Assembly (NCBI GenBank): GCA_025351355.1
Contig: JANXWC010000179.1
Location: 1-43,667 of the forward strand
Reading direction: 5' to 3'
Origin: Hyphomicrobiaceae bacterium
GTDB lineage: Bacteria; Pseudomonadota; Alphaproteobacteria; Rhizobiales; Hyphomicrobiaceae
DNA: 43,667 bases
The position numbers were made by a program, and so were the translations under genes. The notes under the pieces are model-generated. The model did no database searches. It was not told the origin of the DNA and saw only the letters and a list, made by a program, of their open reading frames with translations. This document shows, piece by piece, positions 24,830 to 34,317 of this stretch (within the stretch, counting starts at the first letter, position 1; every line of letters starts with the position of its first letter).

Positions 24830-27175
24830 ATGAAGCGACCTTTTCACGACACTCCACCATTTCCAGTGTCGCCCACTCGACCGGGCGACAGGCGCGTCGC
24901 GTTGGTCATCGGCAATGGGGCGTATGCGAGCGCACCGAAGTTGCGCAATCCACCGAATGACGCCAAACGGATGGCGGCAGTGCTTGCCGACCGCCTCGGC
25001 TTCACCGTGATCAAGGGCTATGATCTCGGCCGCGATCCGATGGAAGATCTGCTCGGCGAATTTGAGGGCGCCATCGCCGGCGCCGACGCGGCTTTGCTGT
25101 TCTTTGCTGGCCACGGACTTCAGGTGAACGGCCACAACTATCTCACACCCGTCGATGCCGATATACGCCAAGAGGTTCACCTCAAGCGCCGCGCTTTCCG
25201 CATCGATGAATTGCTTGACATCATGGTCAGGCGGGCGCGCTCAAGCCTCGTTTTTCTGGATGCCTGCCGCGACAATCCGTTTGCGCGCTCGCTGTTGTCC
25301 GGCATGAGTGCGCAAGAGCAGGGTCGGTTTTTGCCGCGCTCCGGACTGGCCGAGATCAAGGCGTCCAAGGGCACGTTCATCGCTTTTGCCACCGCCCCTG
25401 ACAACGTCGCGCAAGATGGCGCAGGCGACAACAGCCCGTTCACTGAGGGGTTGCTGGCCCATATCGAGACGCCGAACGAGTCGGTCAGCGATTTGATGAT
25501 CAAGGTCCGCCAGCATGTTCTGGAGGCGACCCGAGGCCACCAGGAACCTTGGGATCAATCAAGCCTGCGGGAGCGTTTCTGCTTCAAGGTGGCCATCGAG
25601 CCGCGACCGCAGGCCGTGGTGCCAACGCCGGCAAGCATTGAAGCAGTTTCGCCGGGCCCCATCGATGATCGCACGCTGGAGCACACCTACTGGCAGAGCG
25701 TGCAGGCGTCGACCGATGCGGCTGAGTTCGTCGCGTTCCTAGAGAAATTCCCTGCCGGCACGTTTGCCGCCCTCGCCTTCGAGCGGGCCAAGACAGCGAT
25801 TGATGCCATTCAACCCGCCAACGTGCTGCGGCGCCTGCTGAACCGTTTTCCCGACAGCAAGTTGGCCCCCCGCGTTCGCAAGCGGCTCGCGGTCATAGAG
25901 TGGGCACGCCTACGCAACAGCCGCGATGCCGTTGCGCTGAAAAATCTTTCTGATGAATTCGATGGACTGCCCGAAGCTGAGCTTGCGCGCCAGCGCGCCG
26001 CCCTCCTCGACATGCCGCTTAAGTCGCCATCACGCTGGAGATGGGTCGGCGCGGCGGTCGCCTTGCTCTCGGTCGCAGCTGTGTTAGCAGGCCAGTTCGG
26101 CTTACTCCGCAATCCAATTCAAATATCGGCCCAGCACGACACCAATGCGTCACAGAAAGCCGCGGAAAGCGCAGCACAAGCGAAGCGCGAGTTGGAGGTC
26201 CGACAGCAGGCCGAGGCAGACGCAAAAGCCAAGATGGCAGCTGTCGAGCGGCAGCGGTTGGCCGAAGAGGCGAACCGCAAATCCAGTGAAGACGCCGCGT
26301 TGATGGCGGCAACCGCAGAACGCAAACGGTTGGCCGAAGAGGCTGAGCAAACCAAGCGCGAGCAGGCTGCACGGCGGAAAGACGAATCCGCCACCAAGGC
26401 AGAGGCCGAAGCGGCAGAGCGGCAAAAGCTTTTAGCCAAAGAGCGCCAACGGCTGGCGGACGCCGCGGAGCGCGTCAGGCAGGATCAGGCCGCTAGAGAG
26501 AAGGCCGAAGCCGACACAATCGCGAAAGCGGTTGCCGAGCAAGCCGAACAGCAACGATTGGCAATTGAAGCAAAGCGCAAGTCAGCCGAAGAAGCAGCTG
26601 CCCGACAAACCGTCGAGGAGCAACGTTTGACCGCCGTCGAAGCTACGAATTGGGCACAAGCGAAGCGCGCGGCAACACCCTATTCGATGCAAGCCTACCT
26701 GGACCAATATCCCAGCGGTTTGCATACCGAACAGGCCCGGGACGAATTTCAAACTTTGCTTGCCCAGGCCGTGCAAACGGCGCTGCAAAAAGCCGGCTGC
26801 GATCCCGGTGATGCCGACGGAAAATGGGGTCCGAAAGCGCGCAACGCGCTCCGCGATTATGCCCGTTATGCCAAGGTAACCTTGCAGGGCGACGATCCGA
26901 CGATGGATATCCTGCAATCCTTTCGCCAAAAATCCGACCGTGTCTGCCCGCCCCAATCCTGCGATTCCGGTGAAAAACTCGTCAACAACAAATGCGTAAA
27001 GATCGAAAAATCGGGAACGATCAAGGAAGCCGCTCCGGTCAAGATCGAAGATAAATCTTGCAGAATGGAAACCTGGACAGAATGCAGAGAACGGTTTTAT
27101 AGAACAAATGGTCCGAATCCAGCTGTGGGTTACTTATGCAACAGCGAGTCGGTGCGGCAAAAGATCTGCAAATGA
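24830..27175 (+). CDS. Membrane-anchored caspase-family (C14) protease with coiled coil
   Basis: The 781-residue protein starts with a caspase-fold peptidase (about 20-255) whose His-Cys dyad is H95 in FFAGHGLQ and C146 in FLDACRDNPF; RVALVIGNGAY at about 22-32 is the usual first strand. A helical region (about 285-395), one membrane helix (about 405-426) and a long Ala/Glu/Lys/Arg coiled coil (about 443-620) follow. Near 650-690 a segment with AGCDPGDADGKWGPKARNAL resembles peptidoglycan-binding-type modules, and the end is Cys-rich. The layout puts the protease in the cytoplasm and the tail in the periplasm. An alternative start at 24761 overlaps DUF1353 by 35 bp. Prokaryotic caspase homologues often cleave after Arg/Lys and act in stress or conflict systems; the target here is unknown. 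Confidence 0.87.
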   Translation: MKRPFHDTPPFPVSPTRPGDRRVALVIGNGAYASAPKLRNPPNDAKRMAAVLADRLGFTVIKGYDLGRDPMEDLLGEFEGAIAGADAALLFFAGHGLQVNGHNYLTPVDADIRQEVHLKRRAFRIDELLDIMVRRARSSLVFLDACRDNPFARSLLSGMSAQEQGRFLPRSGLAEIKASKGTFIAFATAPDNVAQDGAGDNSPFTEGLLAHIETPNESVSDLMIKVRQHVLEATRGHQEPWDQSSLRERFCFKVAIEPRPQAVVPTPASIEAVSPGPIDDRTLEHTYWQSVQASTDAAEFVAFLEKFPAGTFAALAFERAKTAIDAIQPANVLRRLLNRFPDSKLAPRVRKRLAVIEWARLRNSRDAVALKNLSDEFDGLPEAELARQRAALLDMPLKSPSRWRWVGAAVALLSVAAVLAGQFGLLRNPIQISAQHDTNASQKAAESAAQAKRELEVRQQAEADAKAKMAAVERQRLAEEANRKSSEDAALMAATAERKRLAEEAEQTKREQAARRKDESATKAEAEAAERQKLLAKERQRLADAAERVRQDQAAREKAEADTIAKAVAEQAEQQRLAIEAKRKSAEEAAARQTVEEQRLTAVEATNWAQAKRAATPYSMQAYLDQYPSGLHTEQARDEFQTLLAQAVQTALQKAGCDPGDADGKWGPKARNALRDYARYAKVTLQGDDPTMDILQSFRQKSDRVCPPQSCDSGEKLVNNKCVKIEKSGTIKEAAPVKIEDKSCRMETWTECRERFYRTNGPNPAVGYLCNSESVRQKICK

Positions 27176-27217
27176 ACCTAGGGAGTATTAGCTCCGACAT
27201 CTCGTTGACCGCATCTC

Positions 27218-27245
27218 CGTCATGGCCGCCTTCGCGGCCATGACG
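27218..27245. terminator. Perfect 12-bp stem hairpin after the caspase gene
   Basis: CGTCATGGCCGC (27218-27229) pairs exactly with GCGGCCATGACG (27234-27245) around CTTC. It lies 43 nt after the caspase stop and about 200 nt before tsaD. There is no T-run, so it may be either a terminator or a dispersed palindromic repeat of the GTCATGGCC type; the window shows only one copy. The rest of the 264-bp gap is pyrimidine-rich and gene-free. Confidence 0.55.
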
Positions 27246-27442
27246 ACCAATAAACGGGAACCAGGAAGTTTCGCTTGTCGGCACCAGTGATAGAACCGCG
27301 CCAGATTGCGGCAATTTCGTTCCCCTCGCCGATTGCGGCGCTTGATGTGTCCGCTATTGCAGCGGTCCACCTCCCCACCCTTCCCCCTCGCCGCTACCGG
27401 TGCTACCTCCTCCGCATACCGTGACGAGGACCCACTTGCGCC

Positions 27443-28540
27443 ATGCCTGCCCCTGCTCCCACCCGCATTCTCGGCATCGAGACGAGCTGCGATGAAACCG
27501 CCGCAGCCGTCGTTGCGCGCGATGCGGACGGGCGCGGCACCGTGCTCTCCAACGTCGTCCGCGCGCAATGGGACCAGCATCGCGCCTTTGGCGGTGTCGT
27601 GCCCGAACTGGCCGCCCGCGCCCATGTCGAATGCCTCGACGACATTGTCCGCGACGCCATGTCGGATGCCCAAATGAACTTCGCCGATCTCGACGGCATC
27701 GCGGTGACCGCCGGCCCCGGCCTGATCGGCGGCCTGATGGTTGGCGTCATGACGGCAGAAGTCATCGCCCGCGTGCACACGCGGCCATTGCTCGCCATCA
27801 ATCATCTCGAAGCGCACGCGCTCACCGTCGGGCTCAGCGAAGGCCTTAAGCCGCCCTATCTGCTGCTGCTCGTCTCCGGCGGACACACCCAGCTGCTCGC
27901 CGTGCACGACGTCGGGCGCTACACCCGGCTCGGCTCCACCATCGACGATGCGTTGGGCGAAGCCTTCGACAAGACGGCCAAGTTGCTCGGCCTCTGCGCC
28001 CCCGGCGGCCCCGCCGTCGAACGTGCCGCGCTTTCAGGCAAGCCCGGCCGCTTCCCGCTGCCCATGCCGATGCATGGCCGCCCCGAACCGAACTTCTCCT
28101 TCTCGGGATTGAAAAACGCGATCCGCCTGACCGCCACCGCCGCCGCCCCGCTCAGCGACCAGGACATTGCTGACCTCTGCGCCGAGTTCCAGTTGGCCGT
28201 CGCCGGCAGCGTCGCCGATCGCGTGCGCAAAGCATTCCCGCTGGCGGAGGCCGCCTTCGGAACGGACGCGCCGAGACATCTCGTGGTCGCCGGCGGCGTT
28301 GCGGCCAATCAAGCCCTCTGCGCAGCACTCACCGATGTTGCACGTGCCGCCGGTTATCAAATCCACGTACCACCGATTGCGCTGTGCGGTGACAACGGCG
28401 CCATGGTCGCCTGGGCTGGCGCCGAGCGTCTGGCGCGCGGCATGATCGACGCGCCCGGCATTGTCGCCCGCGCCCGCTGGCCGCTCGACGCTGATGCTAA
28501 AGCCGTGCTCGGCGCTGGCCGCCTAGGAGCCAAGGCATGA
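27443..28540 (+). CDS. tsaD: tRNA N6-adenosine threonylcarbamoyltransferase TsaD
   Basis: The 365-residue ASKHA-fold protein transfers threonylcarbamoyl to A37 of ANN-decoding tRNAs, with TsaB and TsaE. It begins with [16 protein letters not shown] (9-24), contains the metal-binding pair H121 and H125 in INHLEAHA, the phosphate loop [12 protein letters not shown], and [11 protein letters not shown] and [12 protein letters not shown] later. Length fits the family (about 340-365). The ATG is preceded by GAGGA at 12 nt. It overlaps gpsA by 4 bp (ATGA), the usual arrangement in this order. Confidence 0.96.
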   Translation: MPAPAPTRILGIETSCDETAAAVVARDADGRGTVLSNVVRAQWDQHRAFGGVVPELAARAHVECLDDIVRDAMSDAQMNFADLDGIAVTAGPGLIGGLMVGVMTAEVIARVHTRPLLAINHLEAHALTVGLSEGLKPPYLLLLVSGGHTQLLAVHDVGRYTRLGSTIDDALGEAFDKTAKLLGLCAPGGPAVERAALSGKPGRFPLPMPMHGRPEPNFSFSGLKNAIRLTATAAAPLSDQDIADLCAEFQLAVAGSVADRVRKAFPLAEAAFGTDAPRHLVVAGGVAANQALCAALTDVARAAGYQIHVPPIALCGDNGAMVAWAGAERLARGMIDAPGIVARARWPLDADAKAVLGAGRLGAKA

Positions 28541-29562
28541 GCCAAAGCACTAGCGAGGACACCCACCCAGCGTTTCAACGCATCGTCGTCGTCGGTGGTG
28601 GTGCGTTCGGCACGGCGCTGGCACAAACTCTGCGTTTGGCGGGCCGCGACGTGACGCTTTGGGCGCGCAACTCCGCTGTCGTCAGCGAGATCAACGATCG
28701 CCACACCAACAGCATCTATTTGCCCGATGTCACGCTCGATCAGCAACTGACTGCGACCACTGATATCTCAGTCGTCGCACGTGCCGACCTCGTGCTGCTT
28801 GTCACGCCGGCACAAGTGACGCGCGCCACCGCATCTTTGCTCACGCCTCACCTGCCACCACATATACCCATCGTGTTGTGCGCAAAGGGCATCGAGCAAG
28901 CCAGCGGCAAACGCTTGAGCACAGTGCTTGCTGAAACAATCTCCGCCGCACCGCTCGCCGTTCTCTCCGGCCCCGCGTTTGCCGTCGACATCGTCAGGGG
29001 ATTGCCCACCGCCGTAACTTTGGCATGCACCGACGCAACCCTCGGCGCCGCCCTTGCAGCCACCATCGGCCATCGCAATTTTCGCATCTACTGGAGCGAC
29101 GATGTTGCCGGTGTCGAACTCGGCGGCTCCATCAAGAACGTGCTTGCCATCGCCGCCGGCATCGTCGCCGGTCGCAAACTCGGCGCGAGCGCGCACGCCG
29201 CCTTGGTCACCCGCGGTTTTGCCGAACTCCGCCGCTTCGGCATCGCGCTCGGCGCCCGTCCCGCCACCTTGCAAGGCTTGTCCGGTCTCGGTGATCTGCT
29301 GTTGACCGCCGGCAGCCCGCAGTCGCGCAACATGAGCCTGGGGCGCGCGCTCGGCGACGGCCAATCGTTAGCCGCAATCATGGCAGGTCGCCGCTCCGTA
29401 GCTGAAGGTGTGGCCACCGCCGCAGCCGTCGTCGATCTCGCCCGCCGGCACGCCCTCGACATGCCCATTTCCGAAGCCGTTCACGCCATCTGTTCCGGCA
29501 CTACCTCGGTCGATGCCGCGATGGCCGGCCTCCTGTCGCGCCCGTTCAAGGCCGAGGACTGA
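28537..29562 (+). CDS. gpsA: NAD(P)-dependent glycerol-3-phosphate dehydrogenase
   Basis: The 341-residue enzyme reduces dihydroxyacetone phosphate to sn-glycerol-3-phosphate for phospholipid synthesis. The Rossmann motif [14 protein letters not shown] lies at about 12-25, after a short variable N-terminus. The catalytic region is [16 protein letters not shown], with the family lysine in IKN, and [11 protein letters not shown] and [14 protein letters not shown] follow. It starts within the tsaD stop codon (ATGA). The unrelated RTX gene follows after 195 bp. Confidence 0.95.
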   Translation: MSQSTSEDTHPAFQRIVVVGGGAFGTALAQTLRLAGRDVTLWARNSAVVSEINDRHTNSIYLPDVTLDQQLTATTDISVVARADLVLLVTPAQVTRATASLLTPHLPPHIPIVLCAKGIEQASGKRLSTVLAETISAAPLAVLSGPAFAVDIVRGLPTAVTLACTDATLGAALAATIGHRNFRIYWSDDVAGVELGGSIKNVLAIAAGIVAGRKLGASAHAALVTRGFAELRRFGIALGARPATLQGLSGLGDLLLTAGSPQSRNMSLGRALGDGQSLAAIMAGRRSVAEGVATAAAVVDLARRHALDMPISEAVHAICSGTTSVDAAMAGLLSRPFKAED

Positions 29563-29757
29563 CCGCGCCGACAGCGTTACCAAGCAGTTATTCACAAACA
29601 TAAACCTGTCTTATTATTATAATAAAATGCGCTTTTAATACACGCGAATTCTAAAACGTAATTTTTCAGTTTTTCAGTTAAACCCAAGGTTTGAGTATCA
29701 GGGGAATCGTCGTTGTCCATCCGGGCTTCGGTAACTTGAGTATGGGAGAAACCGTCC
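29563..29757. promoter_or_regulatory. AT-rich promoter region of the RTX gene
   Basis: This gap is markedly AT-rich (about 29590-29680, with a run of TTATTATTATAATAAAA) beside GC-rich genes. It contains a short tandem TTTTTCAG repeat (about 29661-29676) and an inverted repeat AAACC-CAA-GGTTT (29680-29692), a possible regulator site. The base composition fits an acquired gene's promoter. Confidence 0.4.
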
Positions 29758-31620
29758 GTGAGTGAGAAAAGCGGCGATAAGCAGAGCACATCCAAGGAAG
29801 CAGAAAAATCGCAGCCGTCCGCAGTTGTCAAATTCCCGGCCAACGTTGGGCAGACACCTAAGTCTGACGACAGGAAGTCGGTTGATGATGAGGGCAACGC
29901 GAAAGCCGCTGCCAAAGCCGATGCCGATAGCGCTGCCAAGCTGAAGGCAAGTGCTCCAACTCCGTCCAAATCAGACGACAACAAATCCAGCGACCGCTCG
30001 AACGAAGGCGAAAATCGCGGCAAGGAAGAGTCCGACGCCGCTACCAAAGCGAAGGTCGTCGTCGCAGGCAGGGGTGACACTGACACCGCCAAGTTGAATG
30101 CCAACGCGCCGTCCGCATCAAAGTCAGATGACAGGAAATCTGACGACAACAACGGCAAGTCGCACGAAGGTTCGACCGAAGGCAAAAATTGCGGCAAGGA
30201 TGCTTCTGACGCCACTGCCAAAGCCAAGGCCGACGCAGCAGCCAAAGCCCAAGCCGACGCCGCAGCCAAAGCTCAGGCCGACGCAGCAGCTAAATCCCAG
30301 GCTGATGCCGACGCCGCAGCCAAAGCCCAAGCAGACGCAGCCGCAAAAACGGAAGCGCTGACTCTTAAAACCGCTGACGTCTCAGTTGCTACTTCCGGAG
30401 CAGTACAGGTTGGATCGAAGCATGCTGACCAGCTTAACGGTCAAACCGGCAACGACACGATCCTCGGCCGCGGTGGCAACGACCTCATTCGCGGCACTGA
30501 CGCGAAGCCGGTTACCCTGCAACTCGCCATCGATGGCACACTGATCAATGCGACCAACGCTGACGCCGTCTCATTTGTCATCGGCGGCCTACCCGCGGGC
30601 TCGGCCTTGTCGGCAGGTCACGATAACGGCAACGGCACGTGGTCATTGTCGAAAGCCGACCTCTCAGGTCTTTCCGTCACGGCGCAGTCCAACGCCGACT
30701 TCACGCTGAAAGTATCGGCGGTGGCAACCGACGGCAGCGGCTTGGTCCAAACGGCGGACCTGCACGTCAACACGCACACCGGCCAGGGCAACATCCTTTC
30801 GGGCGGCAATGGCAACGACACGATCCACGGCTCTGCCAACGGCGACGACATGATCTACGGCGACGGTATTCCGACCGGTCTACACACCCACGCACCCACC
30901 GTCGCCGACAACGATCTAATTTTCGTCGGCAACGGCAATGCACACGTTTGGGGCCAAGCCGGCGATGACACGATCTACGCTGGCACCGGCAAGGATTGGA
31001 TTTCTGGCGGCGCCGGCAATGACTCCATCCACGCGTCATCCGGACAAACGGTGATCCACGGTAATGGCGGCAATGATGTCATCTTCGCCGGCACCGGCAC
31101 GGGTATGCTGTCAGGCGGCGCCGGCAACGATATCATCAAGGCCGACGGCGGCAGCTACAGCGTCTACGGCGGCGCCGGCTTCGACACGCTTGATTTCGCT
31201 GGCGCGTCCAACGGTGTCAACGTCGATCTCCACAAGCACACGGCGACGGGTGCAGGCGATCTGCGGGTTAGTGGCATCGAAGCCATTATCGGCACCGCAC
31301 AAGACGACACGATCTGGGGCGGCAAGGACTCCAGCGTGTTCACCGGCGGTGGCGGCAACGACACCTTCGGTTTCCACGCCAGCGACGTGAAAAACGGTGC
31401 AGTCGCCCACATCACCGATTTCAACGTCGGCGACAGTCTCGATCTTTCCGAAATCCTGCATGGGCGTTCAGCTGCTGGCCTAGTCAAAGTCACTGACGGC
31501 AAGGATGGTGAGGTCGTATCGATCAAGATCGGCAGTACCTATCACGATGTCGCCGTGCTTGATCATGTGCACGGCATATCCGCCCTGGACATCCTTGCGC
31601 ACGGTTCGATCCTCACCTAA
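29758..31620 (+). CDS. Secreted RTX-repeat protein with Lys/Ala-rich N-terminal repeats
   Basis: The 620-residue product starts with GTG and has no Sec signal. Residues 1-205 are low-complexity: at least three imperfect copies of a KSDD-K(S)-D...EG...GK..SDA..KAK unit, then repeated KADAAAKAQADAAAK-type units. Residues about 222-245 and 345-505 carry glycine-rich nonapeptide repeats of the GGxGNDxI type, which bind calcium and fold on export, and an Ig-like segment lies between (about 250-340). The C-terminal region (about 530-580) has the GGGGNDTFGF...ITDFNVGDSLDLSEIL pattern typical of type I secretion substrates. No ABC exporter, MFP or acyltransferase gene is nearby. A role in adhesion or biofilm matrix is possible but not shown. 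Confidence 0.87.
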   Translation: MSEKSGDKQSTSKEAEKSQPSAVVKFPANVGQTPKSDDRKSVDDEGNAKAAAKADADSAAKLKASAPTPSKSDDNKSSDRSNEGENRGKEESDAATKAKVVVAGRGDTDTAKLNANAPSASKSDDRKSDDNNGKSHEGSTEGKNCGKDASDATAKAKADAAAKAQADAAAKAQADAAAKSQADADAAAKAQADAAAKTEALTLKTADVSVATSGAVQVGSKHADQLNGQTGNDTILGRGGNDLIRGTDAKPVTLQLAIDGTLINATNADAVSFVIGGLPAGSALSAGHDNGNGTWSLSKADLSGLSVTAQSNADFTLKVSAVATDGSGLVQTADLHVNTHTGQGNILSGGNGNDTIHGSANGDDMIYGDGIPTGLHTHAPTVADNDLIFVGNGNAHVWGQAGDDTIYAGTGKDWISGGAGNDSIHASSGQTVIHGNGGNDVIFAGTGTGMLSGGAGNDIIKADGGSYSVYGGAGFDTLDFAGASNGVNVDLHKHTATGAGDLRVSGIEAIIGTAQDDTIWGGKDSSVFTGGGGNDTFGFHASDVKNGAVAHITDFNVGDSLDLSEILHGRSAAGLVKVTDGKDGEVVSIKIGSTYHDVAVLDHVHGISALDILAHGSILT

Positions 31621-31641
31621 ACATTTCGGATCAAACAACCG

Positions 31642-31675
31642 GCAAAGCCCGTCGCCTCATTGCGGCGGGCTTTGC
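31642..31675. terminator. Bidirectional terminator between RTX and NAT genes
   Basis: A 14-bp stem (31642-31655 with 31662-31675; one T-G wobble) closes on a 6-nt loop. It is 21 nt after the RTX stop and abuts the stop of the opposing acetyltransferase. TGTCT follows on the plus strand; on the minus strand GGTTGTTTGA follows. Confidence 0.85.
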
Positions 31676-31678
31676 TGT

Positions 31679-32494
31679 CTATGACTTTTGTTTCAAAACG
31701 AGTTCGTGCCGCCGTAATATCTGTTGCCAAAGGTCGGTTGTTATCGAAAGCCTGACGCCGAACAGGCTGCGCAAGACGTCTTCATATTCCGCTGCGGAAT
31801 CAACAACGCGTTCAGTCATTCCCCGCTCGCTGATCGTCTTAAGCACGCATCCTATCAGCGCAATGATATCATTCGGTCGGTGCCGTACACAAATCGCATT
31901 CTGCACAAAACGCGACTCTGCGCTGGTCTGCTGCCAATCGCATTTTAGCTGCAAAACGGCCCAATCGGCAGGACGATGCTGAAAGTCGAAAGAAGGCGCC
32001 ATCGCATTATCGGCGTTGTGAAATCGCCACCAGTCGTTGTCAATTCGCTCAAGCCGCATTGTGCGCCAACCCTGTCGATATGTCCCTTCTTGCATTGGTA
32101 TCGCTTCGATCGGTCCATCGGCGAGCCCGACATCGGCCAGATATGGCTGGTCGAGTTCCACACGCAATACCAGATGATTACCGATCGCCGTTTCCCCGCG
32201 TACCGAACGCATTACTGCTCCTGTCATCGGCATAACTCGAAAGCCAATCGCTTCAAGTACGCCGCCAAACAGGCCGTTCATCTCATAACACCAGCCACCT
32301 CGCTCGGCGGTCACCAGTTTGGCGAACGCGTCATCGACGCTGAGTGTCAGTCGCTTATTGAGCTGCACATCGAAATTTTCGTATGGGATAGTTTGAAGGT
32401 GACAACGCTGCAGACGCAGGAGCGTCGCAAGATCTGGCCGAGGGATGCCGGCAAATCCGACCCGGCGAAAATATGCAGCACAATCCATGAGCAT
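31679..32494 (-). CDS. Arylamine N-acetyltransferase
   Basis: From the ATG at 32494 the product has 271 residues; ATG 32488 is equally likely, with AGG 9 nt upstream. The frame is open further to 32662, but the length then exceeds the family norm (about 260-290). The cysteine protease-like triad is C69 in RGGWCYEMNGLF, H107 in IGNHLVLRV and D121 in LADVGLADG, at the positions expected for NAT enzymes. NAT moves acetyl from acetyl-CoA to arylamines and hydrazines, or acts in amide synthases of secondary metabolism; no such cluster is adjacent. It is convergent with the RTX gene and divergent from hemC. Confidence 0.9.
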   Translation of the reverse strand: MLMDCAAYFRRVGFAGIPRPDLATLLRLQRCHLQTIPYENFDVQLNKRLTLSVDDAFAKLVTAERGGWCYEMNGLFGGVLEAIGFRVMPMTGAVMRSVRGETAIGNHLVLRVELDQPYLADVGLADGPIEAIPMQEGTYRQGWRTMRLERIDNDWWRFHNADNAMAPSFDFQHRPADWAVLQLKCDWQQTSAESRFVQNAICVRHRPNDIIALIGCVLKTISERGMTERVVDSAAEYEDVLRSLFGVRLSITTDLWQQILRRHELVLKQKS

Positions 32495-32686
32495 CAGCCT
32501 GCCGCATTCTTGGTTTGAATATTTTCGTGAACAGGATGCTGCAATTTGCGCGCTGGCGCTGTCAAGCACGCGACATGACGGCTGCGAGTCGGAGGCAAAA
32601 TCGCCAGCTGAGGTGCGCGGCTTTGACAGGGAGCATGAGTTTAGCTCAATGGTAGGAAACAATGATCGCTCCTTCCGGAACCCTCC

Positions 32687-33607
32687 ATGGCTAAACTCAG
32701 AATCGGATCGCGTGGATCGCCGCTGGCGCTCGTGCAGGCGCAGCAGGTGCGTGATCGGCTGATTGCGTCGGGCATGATCGCCGAGGAGGTGAGCATCACC
32801 ATTTTCAAGACGTCAGGTGATCGCATCCAGGATCGACCGTTGTCCGAGGTTGGCGGCAAGGGCTTGTTTACGAAAGAACTGGAGGACGCGCTACTGGCCG
32901 GCACCATCGATGCCGCCGTGCATTCGATGAAGGACATGGCGACGCGCTTGCCAGCTGGTTTGATGATTGCCGCCGTACTTGAGCGCGAAGACGTGCGCGA
33001 CGCCTTCATCAGCCTCAACTGTCGGCGTCTCGCGGATCTGCCTTTAGGCGCCGTGTTTGGCACCTCGTCACTGCGGCGCCAGGCGCAACTGTTGCGCTTG
33101 CGTCCCGACCTCAACATCGTCGGGTTTCGCGGCAACGTCGAGACGCGGCTGCGCAAGCTCAGCGAAGGCCTGGCCGTGGCCACTCTGTTGGCAGTCGCCG
33201 GCCTCAACCGATTGTCCATGTCGGAACGCATCGCGGAAATCGTCGACGCCGATGTCTTGCTCCCGGCTGCCGCTCAGGGTGCGATCGGCATCGAAATCCG
33301 CGCCGGCGACGAGGCCACCGCACAGCGGTTAGCCCCCCTCGATCACCAACCGACACATATCGCCGTCGTCGCTGAACGCGCCTTCCTCGATACGTTGGAC
33401 GGCTCTTGTCGCACGCCCATCGCAGCACTCGCCCAACTGCACGGCGGTCGATTGAGTCTGCGCGGTGAGGTCCTCAGCCCCGATGGCCGCCGGCACGTCC
33501 AGGTCACCCGGTCGGGTACCGCTCAGGAGGCTGCTCGGCTGGGTGCAGATGCGGGTGCGGAAGTTCTCGTGCAAGCCGGCAACGATTTGTTCGGAGCGCG
33601 CGGCTGA
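32687..33607 (+). CDS. hemC: Hydroxymethylbilane synthase (porphobilinogen deaminase)
   Basis: The 306-residue enzyme joins four porphobilinogens into hydroxymethylbilane in heme and cobalamin synthesis. It shows KLRIGSRGSPLALVQA (3-18), the catalytic aspartate D83 in HSMKDM, TSSLRRQAQLL (126-136) and the dipyrromethane-carrying cysteine C241 in LDGSCRTPI. Its stop overlaps the hemD start by one base (TGATG). It begins the hemC-hemD-mitofilin-hemY block that is conserved in the class. Confidence 0.96.
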   Translation: MAKLRIGSRGSPLALVQAQQVRDRLIASGMIAEEVSITIFKTSGDRIQDRPLSEVGGKGLFTKELEDALLAGTIDAAVHSMKDMATRLPAGLMIAAVLEREDVRDAFISLNCRRLADLPLGAVFGTSSLRRQAQLLRLRPDLNIVGFRGNVETRLRKLSEGLAVATLLAVAGLNRLSMSERIAEIVDADVLLPAAAQGAIGIEIRAGDEATAQRLAPLDHQPTHIAVVAERAFLDTLDGSCRTPIAALAQLHGGRLSLRGEVLSPDGRRHVQVTRSGTAQEAARLGADAGAEVLVQAGNDLFGARG

Positions 33608-34317
33608 TGCGGTTGCTGGTGACACGGCCGGAGCCTGATGCACTGGCGCTCAAGGCTCGACTGGAAAGTATGGGCCATGAAGCGACGGTGGCGCCAATGC
33701 TGACGGTCAGCTTCGAGAACATCGACCCGATCGACCTCTCCGAAGTCCACGCCTTGATTGCTACCAGTCGCAATGGCCTCAAGGCGCTGAAGGCGCAAGG
33801 TGCCCACCGCATCGCCGCTCAACTGCCCCTGTTTGCCGTCGGCGAAGCGACCGCGCGGGAAGCCCGCGCGCTCGGCTTTACCGAAATCATCACGGGCGGT
33901 GGATCGGTCGGCAGTTTGGTTCCCGAAATTGTCGCAGCCGCGGACCCTCAATCGGACGTTCTGATGCATCTGGCCGGCGATGAAGTGGCCGGCAATCTTA
34001 GCCGCGAACTTGAGTTGCACGGTTTTCGCGTCATGCAGCCCATCGTCTATCGCATGCTGCCGACGAAGGCGTTCACACCCGACATTGAGGAGCAGATCGA
34101 AACCGGCGAGGTCGATGGCGTGCTGCTGCTTTCGCCGCGTACGGCAGCCATTTACGCCGAACTGATCGGCTATCACGGCCTCGACAAAGCGGCAAAGCGG
34201 CTGAACCACTATTGCCTGTCGCGCGCCGTCGCGCAGCGATTAGCCGCGTTGGCCCCGGTACGAATCGAATTGGCCCCGCGACCCGAATTGGCAGCCCTGC
34301 TCGATCTTCTGGGTTAG
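33607..34317 (+). CDS. hemD: Uroporphyrinogen-III synthase
   Basis: The 236-residue protein closes and inverts ring D of hydroxymethylbilane to give uroporphyrinogen III. Sequence conservation is low in this family, but MRLLVTRPEPDALALKARLE at the start, DALIATSRNGLKAL-like and LFAVGEATAREARALGF motifs, and VDGVLLLSPRTAAIYAEL near residue 170 are typical. It overlaps hemC by one base, and this position fixes the assignment. Confidence 0.92.
   Translation: MRLLVTRPEPDALALKARLESMGHEATVAPMLTVSFENIDPIDLSEVHALIATSRNGLKALKAQGAHRIAAQLPLFAVGEATAREARALGFTEIITGGGSVGSLVPEIVAAADPQSDVLMHLAGDEVAGNLSRELELHGFRVMQPIVYRMLPTKAFTPDIEEQIETGEVDGVLLLSPRTAAIYAELIGYHGLDKAAKRLNHYCLSRAVAQRLAALAPVRIELAPRPELAALLDLLG

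Noticed and set aside
29592-30269. 225-residue Ser/Ala-rich frame antisense to the RTX N-terminus
   Set aside because: It mirrors the KAKADAAAK repeats in the opposite strand and has no independent support.
30200-30360. Repeats in the RTX gene as a CRISPR-like array
   Set aside because: The periodicity is in coding triplets encoding KADAAAK-type units, with no unique spacers or cas genes.
32630-32660. D-arm-like sequence TTTAGCTCAATGGTAGG before hemC
   Set aside because: It resembles the 5' part of a tRNA, but no anticodon arm, T-arm or acceptor partner follows; hemC begins within 30 bp.
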